Part shown: positions 44,437 to 55,831 of the stretch, in pieces
Position numbering within the stretch: position 1 is the first letter of the stretch
Layout: the number at the start of each line of letters is the position of its first letter
NCBI GenBank assembly: GCA_025403435.1
Contig: CM046350.1
Span: 31,897,346 to 31,961,345 of the forward strand
Length of the DNA: 64,000 bases
Source: Artocarpus heterophyllus
Taxonomy: Eukaryota > Streptophyta > Magnoliopsida > Rosales > Moraceae
Direction of reading: 5' to 3'
Notes under the pieces: generated by a model
The model's input: the letters and a program-made list of their open reading frames with translations, nothing else
Told to the model about the DNA's origin: nothing
The model's database searches: none
Position numbers and translations under genes: made by a program

Positions 44437-44899
44437 TAAGTTTTAACAAGTTTTTTCACTTCACTGTTGTTTCTAGGAACAAATCAGTGTGTTTTTCACA
44501 AAAGAAGTGAAAAGAGGGCATGCTTAAATAAGAAATAAGTTTTAACATATTTTTCCATTTCGCTATTATTTTTATGGATAAATTATAATTACTGTGTTTT
44601 TCACACAAGAAGTGAAAAGATGGCATGCTTACATAAGTATAAAATTTAACAAGTTTTGTCAATTCAATATTATTGCTATCACCATCAATGTGTTTTTTAC
44701 TAAAGAAGTGACAAGAGACCGTGCCTAAATAAGAAATATACACTATTGTTTCTATGGCTAAATTATAATTAGTGTCTTTTTTATACAAGAAGTGAAAGAT
44801 GGCATGCTTAAATAAGACATAAGTTTTAACAAGTTTTTTCAATTCACTATTATTTCCATGACTAAATTAGTATGTTTTTCAGGCAAGAAGTAAAAAGTG

Positions 44900-45045
44900 T
44901 GATACGAACCCCACCAGTAAAGTGACAAGATCCTTGAATTAAATAAGTCTCCAAGATTATTTAGAAACAAGTTTGTATGAAACCACGACACGTTGCCTAA
45001 ATTTAATCAAGAATCTTGGTATAAGGAACACGCCTAGTAAATCTA
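44900..45045 (-). mobile_element. Fragment of a Gypsy-3 family LTR
   Basis: TGATACGAACCCCACCAGTA onward aligns with the start of 41880-42030, including GTCTCCAAGATTATTTAGAA. It breaks off at about 45040 into the CACTA-type sequence. Its outer LTR end abuts the last satellite unit. Confidence 0.75.
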
Positions 45046-45054
45046 ACCTCGAAG

Positions 45055-46246
45055 ATGCAGATGGAGATTGCAGAACTACGAGGTCTTATGATTGAGCTCA
45101 TTTCCCAGGGACATTGCTAGGTCGATGGATGATAGCATCTCACAACGCAACAGCTTCAAGGCAAGTTGTAACCCTCCCAATAATGTAGTAGAAGATCCAC
45201 AAGCTTCAGAAGTCCAATTGCCACCTCAACATCAAGAGCCCGAACAAGGTCAAGAATGCGGGCTCTTTGTTGAGGATAGAATTAATGGTGGGTGTGCACT
45301 TGTTGCGCTTGGGAAGGCATGCATGGAGATTCTTCCAACCAATATAGTCCATGGAAGACCATTAGGGGAAGAAAATGTGTGCATCAACATCACTAACAAT
45401 AGAGTTAGAACATCTGAATTGCTTGTTCCAACACTTAAAGCAGCAACTATGGGTGAAGTTGCCAGAAGCTTTGTCGCATGGTCGAAGAGGTTAGTTGAAG
45501 TTGTCGTAATGAAGAAGACAAGTCGAGTGCCTAGCCACATTCCATAAGATCTAAACAGAAAGAAAGGCCAAACAAAGAAAAGCTCTACAAAAGCAAGACA
45601 ACGACAACCTAAGGTAGAACAAGAACAAGAACAACCCGTTGCGAATGAACCACTACCTGCATTTAACTTCGCCCTTGTACCTCCAGAATTTATACAGTTG
45701 GCTTTATACATACATTCTTTCATGCGCGATGGGTTGACGATTCAGTGCCCGATACTAGTAAATGTCACTGGCAATGAATTGCCTATCTATATGGGGTATG
45801 AAGATGTTTACTACTTCATAAACTTTGATCAAATCTGGGTGAACTGTATCCTAGTGTACCTTAAGTAATAACTCTATCCTTAATTCATAAATTTTAAAAT
45901 ATAGGTAGAGTTGTAAGGTGCTTTCAAATAATTGACTGTATTATGTTTTATTGTAGTTTTTTGGCAGAATATTATGAACTTCAAGGCTTGGAACACAATT
46001 TCAGCTACACATCTCTGGTAATTATTTCAAGTGTTGTAAGAGACGTATAGAGTGATCGCAGAGTGCGTGCCACGACACTACTCCACCTATTAGCTCAAGC
46101 ACAGAGGGGAAAATTATTCTTCCTGCCATACAATGTTGGAGAACATTGGATGTTGGGACTTATTTTGCCATGGAAGGACTAAATATATTGGTTTGATCTC
46201 CTTATACACATACCACGTGATGATTTCGTATCAATTATGAGATTGT
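45055..46246 (+). pseudogene. CACTA-associated ORF with Ulp1-like protease domain
   Basis: First a possible coil (QMEIAELRGLMIEL) at 45055. An open frame follows at 45092-45547 with CALVALGKACMEILPTNI, HGRPLGEENVCINI and GEVARSFVAWSKRLVEVV, a domain common in plant transposon ORFs (DUF8039-like). After a TAA the same frame continues with PEFIQLALYIHSFMRDGL to 45868. After an intron-like gap (acceptor near 45965) comes the Ulp1/C48 cysteine protease part: GEHWMLGLILPWKD and IYWFDLL supply the catalytic His and Asp. The Cys segment is not found. TAG and TAA stops interrupt (about 46048 and 46180). Such genes accompany CACTA/En-Spm elements. Non-functional. Confidence 0.75.
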
Positions 46247-46765
46247 AAGTATTAATGTTCTCTTATAAAATTAACTGTTTTGAGCTTTACATAATTGTGT
46301 TTATTAATTCATTTAATCATGACACATTGTTCGGGTGCTTAATGATTGGAAGCTTTAAGTGGGAAGTGGTGTCACAAACCAATCGAACGGAACATTGTAT
46401 TCTAGACGTAAGTGTCCAAGACAATAAGGAAACATAGAATGTGGTTTTTTAATTCTACGTTTTATGCGAGATATAATTACAAGTGGTATACAAGCGCTAG
46501 GAAGAAAATATTTTTATATACATATAGATATAAATGAAGTTAAATTTGAGTAGGTACAATTTGTAAATATGTATGTCACTTTTAGATAGATGGAGATAGT
46601 AGATGATCTTGTGAATAGCTCAAATGTAAATGAACTTGTAAATATCTTGTAATTTCAATACACATCAATTTTTAGTATGGGCCTTGTTGTAATGGATAAC
46701 ACATGAGATTGGCCATCCTGTAGGAAATTACAAATTTTGTTGAAAATTTTTTTTGGGCCATACCA
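46247..46765 (+). other. Internal sequence of the CACTA-type remnant
   Basis: Follows a possible GTAAGT donor (46246-46251). A short open frame at 46255-46437 and a second GTAAGT (46409-46414) suggest further intron/exon residue, but I cannot match it to a family. Confidence 0.4.
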
Positions 46766-47142
46766 ATTTTCCACAACGGTTTTCTAAAAAACCGTCATGA
46801 AATATGGGGTCGTGGATGTTTATTGCACGATAATTTTGCAAAAAACCGTCATGGAATACAAGTTTCCACGACGGTTTTGCAAAAAAACCGTCACGGAATC
46901 ATAAGTTTCCACGATGGTTTTTTGCAAAACCGTCGTGGAAACTTGCTATTCCACGGTGACTTTTTGTAAAATCATTGTGGCATCAATGCTCCGACAGCCC
47001 ACCTTTTGTGCCAATTCTAAGGTTCCACGATGGTAAAAAACCATTGTGAAAACTCAATTTTGTACCACGACTGATGTTTTCATGACGGTTTTTTAACAGT
47101 CGTAAAATTTTTCCACAACGATTTTAAACTATCTTGGAATAT
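46766..47142. repeat. Array of eight short hairpins (CCACGACGGTTTT type)
   Basis: Successive imperfect palindromes of about 30-40 bases, each of the form TTCCACGACGGTTTT-loop-AAAACCGTCGTGGAA. The clearest are 46864-46897 and 46905-46940. Others start near 46768, 46826, 46949, 47022, 47064 and 47111. Such subterminal repeats are typical of CACTA/En-Spm ends, where the transposon-encoded binding protein acts. No CACTA terminal sequence is found at the right edge; Copia-4 coding sequence begins about ten bases later. Confidence 0.78.
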
Positions 47143-47154
47143 TCCATCTTTATT

Positions 47155-48062
47155 GTTGACTCTTCAAAGATGCTTGGATCACTGCCGTTGAAGATTAGAT
47201 CATACACACACAAACACACCATCAGAATGTCTCCATCTTTAATCTTGATGTAGGGAGCATACTCGTAAGGACACTTGGTGAAGCCATTCTTTTGGAGATA
47301 CTTATCAATCTAACTATTCCATGCTCTTGGTGCTTGCTTCGACCTGTAAAGAGCCTTCTTTAACTTCAAAACCATACCCTCTTGTCTTTTGACTTCATAT
47401 CCTGAAGGTTGTTGAATATAAACTTTTTCTCCAAGGACTCCGTTTAGGAATGTAGACTTTACATCCATATGTATATCTTCCACTTGTTCTAAATGGGCAA
47501 CATGAGCAAATTCCTCAACATAGTCGATTACGGCTATTTGACTATAGTCTTTTGTGACAAGCCTTGTGTTGTGCCTTTTGATCTCTCCTTTAGCATTTAT
47601 TTTTCTCTTGTACACCCACTTGACACTAATAGTTTTATGCCTTTTAGGAGTGAAGCAAGTTCCCATGTGTCATTGTTCTTCATCGTGGTGATTTCTTCAT
47701 CCATTGTAGTTCTCTATTTTTTTTATTCTACAGCTTGTTGGAAGTTTACAGGTTCATAATCAGCAAAGAGACAAAAGAGAGTAAGATTCTTAGTAACCTC
47801 ATAAAGATCTTGGAGGGCTTTTTGTATGTTCTTCATTTCTTTCTTTCAAGAAAGATGGTGGTGAATGTTCATCATCAATTGTCGGTGAATAGGGTGGTGT
47901 AATAGGCACTCCTCTTGGCAACTCTATTATGGCTTCTTCTTCTTCTTCTTGAAACTCAGGGTCAAAATTAAAATCACTGATAGAGTCGAAATTCCATTCT
48001 CCTTCTTCATCAAATATCACATCTCGGCTAATTACAATCTTCTTAGTGTTAAGATTATACAA
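47155..48062 (-). pseudogene. Copia-4 integrase-RT linker and RT fragment
   Basis: The linker VISRDVIFDEEGEWNFDS and its acidic stretch (48062-47799) are followed, after a gap, by RT: ISVKWVYKRKINAKGEI, HMDVKSTFLNGVLGEKVYIQ and ALYRSKQAPRAWNS (47666-47310). In the next frame come KYLQKNGFTKC and VYDLIFNGSDPSIFEES (47290-47160). The catalytic YVDD is reduced to VYD by the loss of a residue. The fragment ends there. Confidence 0.85.
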
Positions 48063-48131
48063 ATCGTAGCCCTTTGAGTTTGTGTCATAGCCGATGAAGA
48101 TGAACTTCTTGATTTTATCATCTAGCTTACT

Positions 48132-48994
48132 TCATTGCTCATTAAGTACATGAACATAGGCTATGCTTCCAAGGACTCTTGAATGAGAAATGCCAGGCTT
48201 TCTTCCACTCCATGCTTCATGCGGTGTCTTTCCCCACACACTTTTTGTCGGTGAATGATTTGATAGGTACAATGAAGTTTTCATAGCTTTTGCCCAAAAT
48301 TCCTTTGGCATTCTCTTGCTCTTTAGTATACTTTTGATTTTTTGCCTCAAGAAATATACCTAAGTTTTTCTTAATAAATCATCAATAAAGAGAAGAAAGT
48401 AATTGCTACTATCGAGAGAGCTTGGTTTGATAGGACTGCAAACATTTGTGCGTATAAGCTCAAGTGGTTTTTGTGCTCTTGAAGTTGACTCCTTTGGAAA
48501 GCTTTTTTTGGCTTGCTTCCTTAGCGGACATGCTTCACACAGGGGGTTGGGATGATTGATCAAAGGCAAACCTCTCACTTTCTTTTTCTTGAAAAGCAGT
48601 TCTAGTCTCCTTAAAATTTAGATGTCCAAATCTTAAATGCCAAAGCCAAGATGAATCTTTGTAGCATGCCTTGAGACACTTTACCGCATTGTTTTGAATA
48701 TTGAGAAAAAAAAATTCCATTTTTTGACATGGACATCTTAGCAATCAAGTTACTTATATTGTCTCTTATAGAAAGGTTATTATCTTTTAAGTGAATATCA
48801 TAACCATTCTCTAAGAGTTGGCACAGAATCAAAATATTCATTTTCATGGTGAATATATAGTAAAAAATTGAAATAAATTGATATCTCCAATCTTTTAGAC
48901 GGATAAGAATTTTTCCTCCTCCCTTTATCGATATATTGGAATCATCTCCGAAAGAAATAGTCCCGCTCACCGATTCAGCAAGCTCCATGAACAT
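48132..48994 (-). pseudogene. Copia-4 protease end, pre-integrase and deleted integrase
   Basis: The protease region has TSAS where the active site should be DTGAS (about 49000-49015), then FGDDSNISIKGGGKILIRLK. Pre-integrase SSWLWHLRFGHLNF and CEACPLRKQAKKSF are good. The first catalytic Asp is Asn (LIRTNVCSPI). After LFIDDLLRKT the sequence jumps to LKSKRMPKEFWAKAMKTSLY. About 100 residues, including the second Asp and the Glu, are deleted at about 48345-48362. Confidence 0.85.
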
Positions 48995-49099
48995 CTTTTG
49001 CTATTTGTAGATATGATTGCTAGCACTAGTGTCAAGATACCATGTGTTGTTTGGACTTCATTGGTTTCATTGTGTGCTAATAGCAAAGTGTCATATCCT

Positions 49100-49958
49100 T
49101 CATTATTGCTCTCTATATAATTGGCTTTCTCCTCAACTTTGTTGCTTGGAGCCCAACATTCTAAGTCATAATGTCCATACTTTTGACAATTATGACATTG
49201 AACACTAGATTTGTCATACCTTGTGTTTTAATGTCTTCTTCCATGACCTTTTGTTGAGCCTCCTCCCTTTTCAAAATTGTTGTAGTAGTTTTTGTTGTTG
49301 TAGTTGTTAAAATTCCATCCTTAACCTTGACTTATCCCTCATCCTCAGCCTTGATGTCTACTGCGGCCACGTTGGCTTTTATCAATGTTTAAGCTTTCTT
49401 CTTTCTTCGTTGGATTTAGATCCATCTTGAGGAGTTGTTCCATGATGCCTTGCTTATTTTTCTTCTTCTCTTCATATGTTTGCAATAACACTATGTTGTT
49501 CGATGGTTATATTTAACAAGTCTTTAGTTCTTTAATCATTGTGACAATATGCTTAAACTTTAGGTCTAATAAACAAAGTATCTTCTCCATGATCATCACA
49601 TCATCTAACTTTTCACTGTTTCTTTTCATTTGATTGGAAATGGCCAGAACTTTAGAGAAATAATTGAAAATAGACTCGGTTTCTTTCATGTGCAATGATT
49701 GAAATTACCTCTTAAAGTTTGAATATATACCTTTCTTACTTTTTCTGCACCTATGTAAGTGATTTGAAGCTTTTCCCATGCTTCTTTGGAGGAGTTGCAC
49801 TTGAAATCTTCTCAAAGCTATCATCATCAAAAGCTTGATAGATAAGGAAAAGAGCCTTCTTGTCTCTTTGGTCTTTAGACTATCTCTTTGCATTTAGGAT
49901 AATGATGCCTTATCTTGTGGCTCGTTGTAGCCTTTCTCCATGCTCCTACACATCGTGC
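49100..49958 (-). pseudogene. Copia-4 gag
   Basis: Recognisable gag: MHMKETESIFNYFSKVLAIS, MKRNSEKLDDVMIMEKILCL (49695-49513), an Arg/Gly/Gln-rich region (49250-49450) and a zinc knuckle of the CX2CX4HX4C type (CHNCQKYGHYDLEC, about 49160-49200). The N-terminal part shifts frames and is cut at 49958 by the Copia-3 3' LTR end TGTTGGAA. Confidence 0.82.
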
Positions 49959-51886
49959 TGTTGGAAAATAAGCATGCAACGGATTTTAAAATTTTTTATT
50001 AAAAGCTTTTCTAAAAACAAGTTAGATATGCTATGTATATAAACAAAATTAAGATCTTCATACCTCTTTGTAGATTGGAAACTGCACTTCTGATAGAATT
50101 ATTTGCTCAGAACTGTTATCAAAGAACTCAACTAGACTTCTTTGCTATTTTTTTTTCATTGATCAAAATGCAGGCGATCGTATGTTGTTTAGTCTTTTCT
50201 CAGGCAATGTTTCCTTCCAACCATTTGAAAAAACCAAGAGCTAAGGTTTAGGATGTTAAACGATAGCCCTATGGGAATTTCAGAGTCTTCCTAGCAAAAT
50301 TCTCTTCTCTTAATCTCTTAAGTGATATAAGAAATAATGGAAATTTTTTTTCCTTTATGTAGAGGTCAGATTAGGACTAGTCCTTATTAGACCGTGCTTC
50401 AAAATTTGAGTTAAAATCAACTTCTTGTCACAAAAACGCATTTGATGTGGATTGCCAAGCTGGTGGGGGGTGGCCAACTGCCATTATTGTAGTAGAACCA
50501 TCTAACATATTTTCAGCTTTCGAGAGTTATCTAATCAACCCAATTTAAACCAATTGGACAAATACTATTTTCTTTGACTCGTCATCTTTCATAGAGCCTT
50601 AGTTTTAATTCAAAATAACCTAGTAGAGAAGTTACTCAATTAAAATAGTCATATATAGATAATCCCATACAAATAAAATATATTAAAATAATTCAACATG
50701 TTTATTTTGACTAAATTCAACCAATAAACTAACTTGAATTATTAAGTTCAATCAATTGAATTTTAGCTAATCTAATAAATAGCATAAGTTACCAATCTAT
50801 AGGAAAAGTACGCCATATCGTTATAGGAAATATTACGAGCTAACAAAAAAGACCCGATGGACATGCATAGATTAAGCTCTTATAATTGTAAAATAACATC
50901 CCTGATACGTACATTTTATAGTTATCAACTCTAAAGTTGTCCTACTAAAAGTTTAGAGCTGCACTCTTGATATATAAATTATGAAACTCTAATAAGTTTA
51001 TCGTCCATGATATATCATAATGTGTAACATCCCCATAGGATATTCATAATCGGCTTAAGAATAAATTTTGCTTTACTTTTCCTATTATATTTGTCTTATA
51101 TTCTATTATCTCACCATTGAAAAACTTATTATTCATAACCAATACAAATGGTATACCATTCAGTTACATATATGTATCCAAATAGTTGAGTGCTCCAGTT
51201 TTTAATTATAGCATAATGCCTACAAGAGAATATCATTAACTCTACTAAAAAGCTATAGATTCTATATTTATGAATAACGAGTCTACGTCAATCAAGAGTT
51301 ATGTCTCCAACATACTGACATGCATACCTTCATATAATTTAAGATGTCACCCTTTGGTATATTAAAAGACAAAGTCGAGAATACGAACCCATTTATTTAT
51401 TTTATGATTAAGATGTAATCATGTAGCACATATGACTATCTAAAGTGAATTGATTTATTCAAACAAATTTATTAATTAAATCAATTCATCTTTAGTCTCG
51501 ATCTAATAGATCATCACTAATGATAATATACCAATGTCTCTACTTATGCAGTCCCATTTTGATGACTAAGACAAGCTATCTTCTATTAAGAATGTGGACA
51601 ACATAACAATATTAACATGAATAAAGCGCCCAACTTTATTCCTTTGACGCAGACCTTTTATATATAGACCATCACTTTAAGATCCATGTTTTTTGTATAA
51701 TCTATCTATCATATACACAATCTTAAAGGTTTAGATTGACAGTCTTAGTCTTATATTTGCTTATCATATATGCGACATAAATGAATACAAAGAGGACACA
51801 AGTGATACATGAAAATAAACACTTTATTGATTAAATATATTAAAAACTTATTACACTGTTTAATCAATAAGGCATGTAGTCAAACA
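49959..51886 (-). repeat. 3' LTR of Copia-3
   Basis: 1928 bp; the minus strand starts TGTTTGACTACATGCC next to the purine tract and ends TTTTCCAACA. Its first 700 bases align with both LTR halves at 56332-57723 (for example GTTGGGCGCTTTATTCATGT, GATCGAGAC and GAATTGATTTA). Confidence 0.88.
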
Positions 51887-51900
51887 ATCTCCCACTTGCC

Positions 51901-53560
51901 TTAAGTGAGTAAATGTGACATGTTACGTATCCCCATAGTCTCTACGTGCTTCTCGAAGGTCCTTAGAGATAGTGTTTTAATGAAAAGATCAATTGTATGG
52001 TCCTCGGATGCGATCTTGCACATTACGACATGCCCACTCTCTACAAACTCCTTTGTCACATGATACTTCTAATGTATGTGCTTGCTCTTTTTATTAAATC
52101 TTGAATCTTTGGCATTAGCTATCGTTGCAGTGTTATCACTGTACAACGTTATCAGCTTATCCATACTAGGAGCTACCTTAAGATCTCCAAGGAACTTGCA
52201 AGGCCACATAGCTTCTTTCGAAGCTCACTAGTAGGCACCTACTCAGCATCCATCATTGAATCTGAAATGCAATCTTACTTGACACTTGTTCAAACAATGG
52301 TACCTTCACCTAAAGTAAACATAGACCTTGAAGTTGATCTTCTCGAATCCAAAGAGGATTGAAAATTTGAATCAGTGTATCCAAGAGGTGTTAAATCCTC
52401 ACCGAAATACACTAGCATATAACCTCTAGTTCTTCTCAGATAATTAAACTATACTTAACCACAACCCAATGGTTTGGTCCTAGATCCGACTGAAATCGAC
52501 TCACTATCATGATCACATAGCATATATCAGGTTGTGTGCAAAGCATAGCATACATAAGACTACTCACTGTCGAAGCATAAGGCACATTCTTCATGTATTC
52601 TCTTTTTTCATCAAATTTTAGATAGTCTTTCTTAGAAAAAGTAATTTCAAACCTAGATGGTTGCCCACCTCTCTTAGAATTATACATTTCATACTTTTCT
52701 AGATTTTTGTCTACGTATGAAACTTGAGGTAAAGCTATTCTCTTATTCTTCCTATCTCAAAAAATTGGATACCCAAAACATAATTAGCCTTAGCCAAGTT
52801 CTTCATGTCAAATTGCTTAGTCAACCAAACTTTGACCGATGGCAATGCACCAACGTTGCTAATAAGGAGAATGTCATCTACATAGAGTAGTAAAAACACC
52901 ATCTTTTTATCTTTAATGTGTTTGTAGGCACATCGTTCCACGTTTTGTTCAAACCCATAAGTCTTGATCACTTGATCAAATATTGTGCTTCAAGAGTGGG
53001 AGGCTTGCTTAAGTCCATAAATAGACTTTAGCAATTTGTAGGCTTTATTGTCTTGACCGTTAGCATTGAAACCGTCAGGTTGTACCATGTATATGGTCTC
53101 ATCAAGATGGCTATTCAAGAAAGCCGTCTTGATATCTATTTGCCAAGTCTTGTTTGAGAGCGGCACCAATGGACAAGAAAATATAGATGGACTTAAGCAT
53201 GGCTACAGGCAAAAATGTTTTCTTATAGTCGATTTCTTCTTTTTACGTATATCCTTTTGCTACCAGTATAGCCTTGTAGGTTTTGACCTTCCCATCTACT
53301 CCTCTTTTTTTCTCTTGTTGACCCACTTACATCCTATGGTTTTTCTTTGGCAAGGTCCACAAGTTCCCAGACTTGATTAGTCTTCATATACTTCATTTTA
53401 GCTTTCATAGCTTCTATCTAGAGCTTTGAATCGACATCCTCTATAGCTTCTTTGTAAGTGTGAAAATCACAGTCATGTTCAATTAGTTTAGCCAAGTATG
53501 CTACACCATCGAACATATACCTTTAGGGTTGACTCCCAATCTCCCTACTACGCAAAAGCT
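51901..53560 (-). pseudogene. Copia-3 reverse transcriptase and RNase H
   Basis: The catalytic LLYVDDILLIS lies at about 52860-52895. TYGFEQNVERCAYKHIKDKK stands before it. YASTVSSLMYAMLCTQPDI (52500-52580) is the RT thumb. RNase H (YTDSNFQ and beyond, 52430-51901) has several stops. Upstream RT (WQ-D, AFLNSHLDETIYMVQP, 53090-53160) is shifted. One or more codons are missing around SNVGAL compared with Copia-2. Confidence 0.83.
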
Positions 53561-53567
53561 CCCTAGG

Positions 53568-54946
53568 TTATTGTTTTGCTGGTTCTTCCACATTGATTGG
53601 ATTAGTTTCCACTAGAACTATTGTAGCGATTGTATCACTCGCCATCTCCTTGAGTACCACTCTGCTACGAGGCTTAAAGTATTTCATGTATCTTTCCTCA
53701 AAGAAAGTCGCATTTATAGAAACTATGACTTTATTTGCTCTTGGGTTGTAGAAATAACCACCTTTTATCCCTTTTGGATATCCTACAAAAAAGTACACCT
53801 CTGAATGTGCTTTCAAAGTATTCATTTCCTTGTCTGGGACATGGGCAGAACATGCCCATATGTGAATATGGTTTAAAGATGTCTTCCCACCTATCCATAA
53901 CTCATGAGGACCGAGAAGGCATATTGTTCAAAAGATAGCATGCAGTTTGTAGTACATATCCCTAAAATGATAGTGGTAATGTCAAGTAACTCATCATGGA
54001 CCTTCTTATGTCCAATGAGGTATCATTCCTTCTCTTAGACATGCCATTTTGCTGCGGAGTGTTAGGAGCATTCAAATGGGATAAAATTCTATTCTCTACT
54101 AAGTCTCTTAAGAACTCATCGGAGAGGTACTCTCCATCTTGATAAGATCAAAGTGCTTTTATGTGTTTATTTAATTTATTTAATTGCATCTCTACTTCAA
54201 CTTTAAACTCCTTGAACTTGTCAAAAGGCTCACTCTTATAATACATTAGGTAGACGTACTCATATCTCGAGTAATCATCAATAAAAGTGACAAAGTACTC
54301 CTACCTTCCTCGCACCTTGATGTTCATATGACCATAAACATTATTATGTATAAATTCTATAACCCCTTTGGCTCGATTGCCCTTAGGCCCAAATACTTTT
54401 TTCGTCATTTAGCAATCCCAACAAGATTTATATTATGGTATAGATTCCATCTCTAAATGACTTAAAAGTCCATCCTTTACCAATCTTTGAATCCTATTCA
54501 AGCAAATCTGAGCTAATTGTAAATGCCAAAGATAAGTCTTATTAGAGTGAGAAGTTTTAACTATTTTAGAGTTATCGTTAATCTTATTGTTCAACAGTGA
54601 GTCCATCTTAGGTTTGATTAAATATAAATTATTTTAGATCCATGTACTACAGATAAAAGATTTATTTTTATGAATCACAACTATATTATTAAAAGAAACT
54701 GAATAAGAATCCTTAAACAAGAAGTGACAGAAATTAAATTCTTTTTTAGTTTAGGAACACAAAAACATTCTCTCAAAATTAAACTCCTATAAATATCAAA
54801 ATAAGGATGGATGTGTCCCACTACATTAGCCAACACTAAGGATCCATCGCTCATTTGTAACATGAAGTGCTCATTCAGTAGACTTCTTGTTTCCTTGAAA
54901 CCTTGTAGAGAAACATAAACATGATTAGTCGCTCTAGAATCTATGA
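53568..54946 (-). pseudogene. Copia-3 protease end and integrase
   Basis: MLQMSDGSLVLANVVGHI (54863 down) is the protease/pre-integrase region. Integrase residues can be seen in pieces: EYLSDEFLRDLVE (about 54110-54150), then NTPQQNGMSKRRND with Lys where the catalytic Glu should be (near 54030). The end FVGYPKGIKGGYFYNPRANK (53790-53760) and the linker to 53568 are intact. Confidence 0.78.
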
Positions 54947-55831
54947 CTAGGCGTCACTGGATTCTACAACTAAATAAGTCTCAATAACTAGAAGTTTATA
55001 CTTACCTCCTTTAGCTAAGAAGTCTTTGCAATTCTTCTTCATGTATCTGACCTTCCTACAAAAGAAGCACTTAAGCTTCTTTGGGTTCCTCCTCTTCTTC
55101 CTCTTCTTTTTCTTATTCTTGCCCTTGGTTGGAGTACAAAACTTCCCGTTCTTGGAATTTTGCTTCTTTCCATTTCTAGAGTTGGAGTTAAAGCTAGATG
55201 CAGCTGCCATATTCACCTCGCCACTAGCAAGTGTTTCCCTGATTAAGTTTTCAAACTCCTAAAACTGTTTCATTAACTCAATTAAGGTCACATCTTAACT
55301 ATTGCTCAGATTGTATAAAGCTTTAAATGGGATGAACTTCTTAGAAAGAGTCTCAAATACCATATTCATTTATGACTCAACATCAACGTCGGCTCTGTAA
55401 GTTTGAGCCTTAGTGAGGTAACTTATGACCAACACCATGTGATCCTTCACACATGTCCTTAGTTTTTGTTTACATTGAGAAGCTTTGAAGAGCCTCTTGC
55501 CGCTTTATTAAGGCTTGGCCTCCAAACATGTCCTCAAAATTATCCATGATCTACCAAGCAGTTTCACGATCTTTTTGTTGAGCTTGTAGTATGTTATTTA
55601 TGCTAGCTATAAAACAATAGCGGGCTTGATCATCAGCATCTTTCTAGTGACCGTATGCTTAGATTTTTTCATTCTTGGATTTACCAGTAGGCACAGGAAG
55701 ATAGGGTGCATTAGCATGAATTTGAGTTTCTCAAAGGATAGGACAATGTTTAGCTTTTATTTCCAATCATTATAATTCTCGCCAGTTAATGTGTTTTTGT
55801 CAAGCATCAAAGATAAAGTGTTTTTAGACAT
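54947..55831 (-). pseudogene. Copia-3 gag
   Basis: Starts at the ATG at 55831 (MSKNTLSLMLDKNTLTGENY). It is broken by stops. The last part (55216-54947) is a Lys-rich basic region with a zinc knuckle that has lost its His: CFFCRKVRYMKKNC against CX2CX4HX4C. The upstream frame shows HIAEAL-type capsid pieces only in fragments. Confidence 0.8.

Larger units (their letters stand above)
41456..44899. repeat. Satellite of about 100-bp units, 16 copies, broken by two solo LTRs
   Basis: Segments 41456-41879, 42884-43590 and 44437-44899. Sixteen units can be counted from the block GTGTGTTTTTCACACAAGAA-GTGAAAAG (at 41485, 41587, 41687, 41786, 42890, 42988, 43130, 43236, 43336, 43433, 43538, 44487, 44593, 44688, 44774 and 44870), spaced 86-106 bases, with one 142-base step. 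Each unit also has TAAATAAG-ATATAAGTTTTAACAAG and TTCAATTCACTATTGTTTCT. TTTTCAC and GTGAAAA can pair as a hairpin. Some units carry AAATTATAATTAG and others AAATCAG or AAATTAG, suggesting alternating subtypes. Confidence 0.88.
47150..49958 (-). mobile_element. Copia-4: Ty1/Copia remnant, both ends lost
   Basis: Minus-strand gag, zinc knuckle, protease, pre-integrase, part of integrase and part of RT. It is cut at 49958 in gag by the Copia-3 LTR and at about 47155 in RT, just after the YVDD region, by the hairpin array. No LTR belongs to it in the window. It has many stops, a large internal deletion in integrase and mutated catalytic residues. It is the oldest Copia copy here. Confidence 0.88.

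Noticed and set aside
41456..44899. Possible CRISPR-like array, because of regularly spaced repeats with a dyad
   Set aside because: Units are contiguous tandem repeats of about 100 bp without unique spacers, in plant nuclear DNA.
45250..45723. Antisense open frame of 157 codons
   Set aside because: Opposite the CACTA-associated ORF, whose sense frame shows a known plant transposon domain.
54000..54200. Possible env-like or extra ORF between Copia-3 domains
   Set aside because: All pieces read as decayed integrase; no additional gene between integrase and RT.
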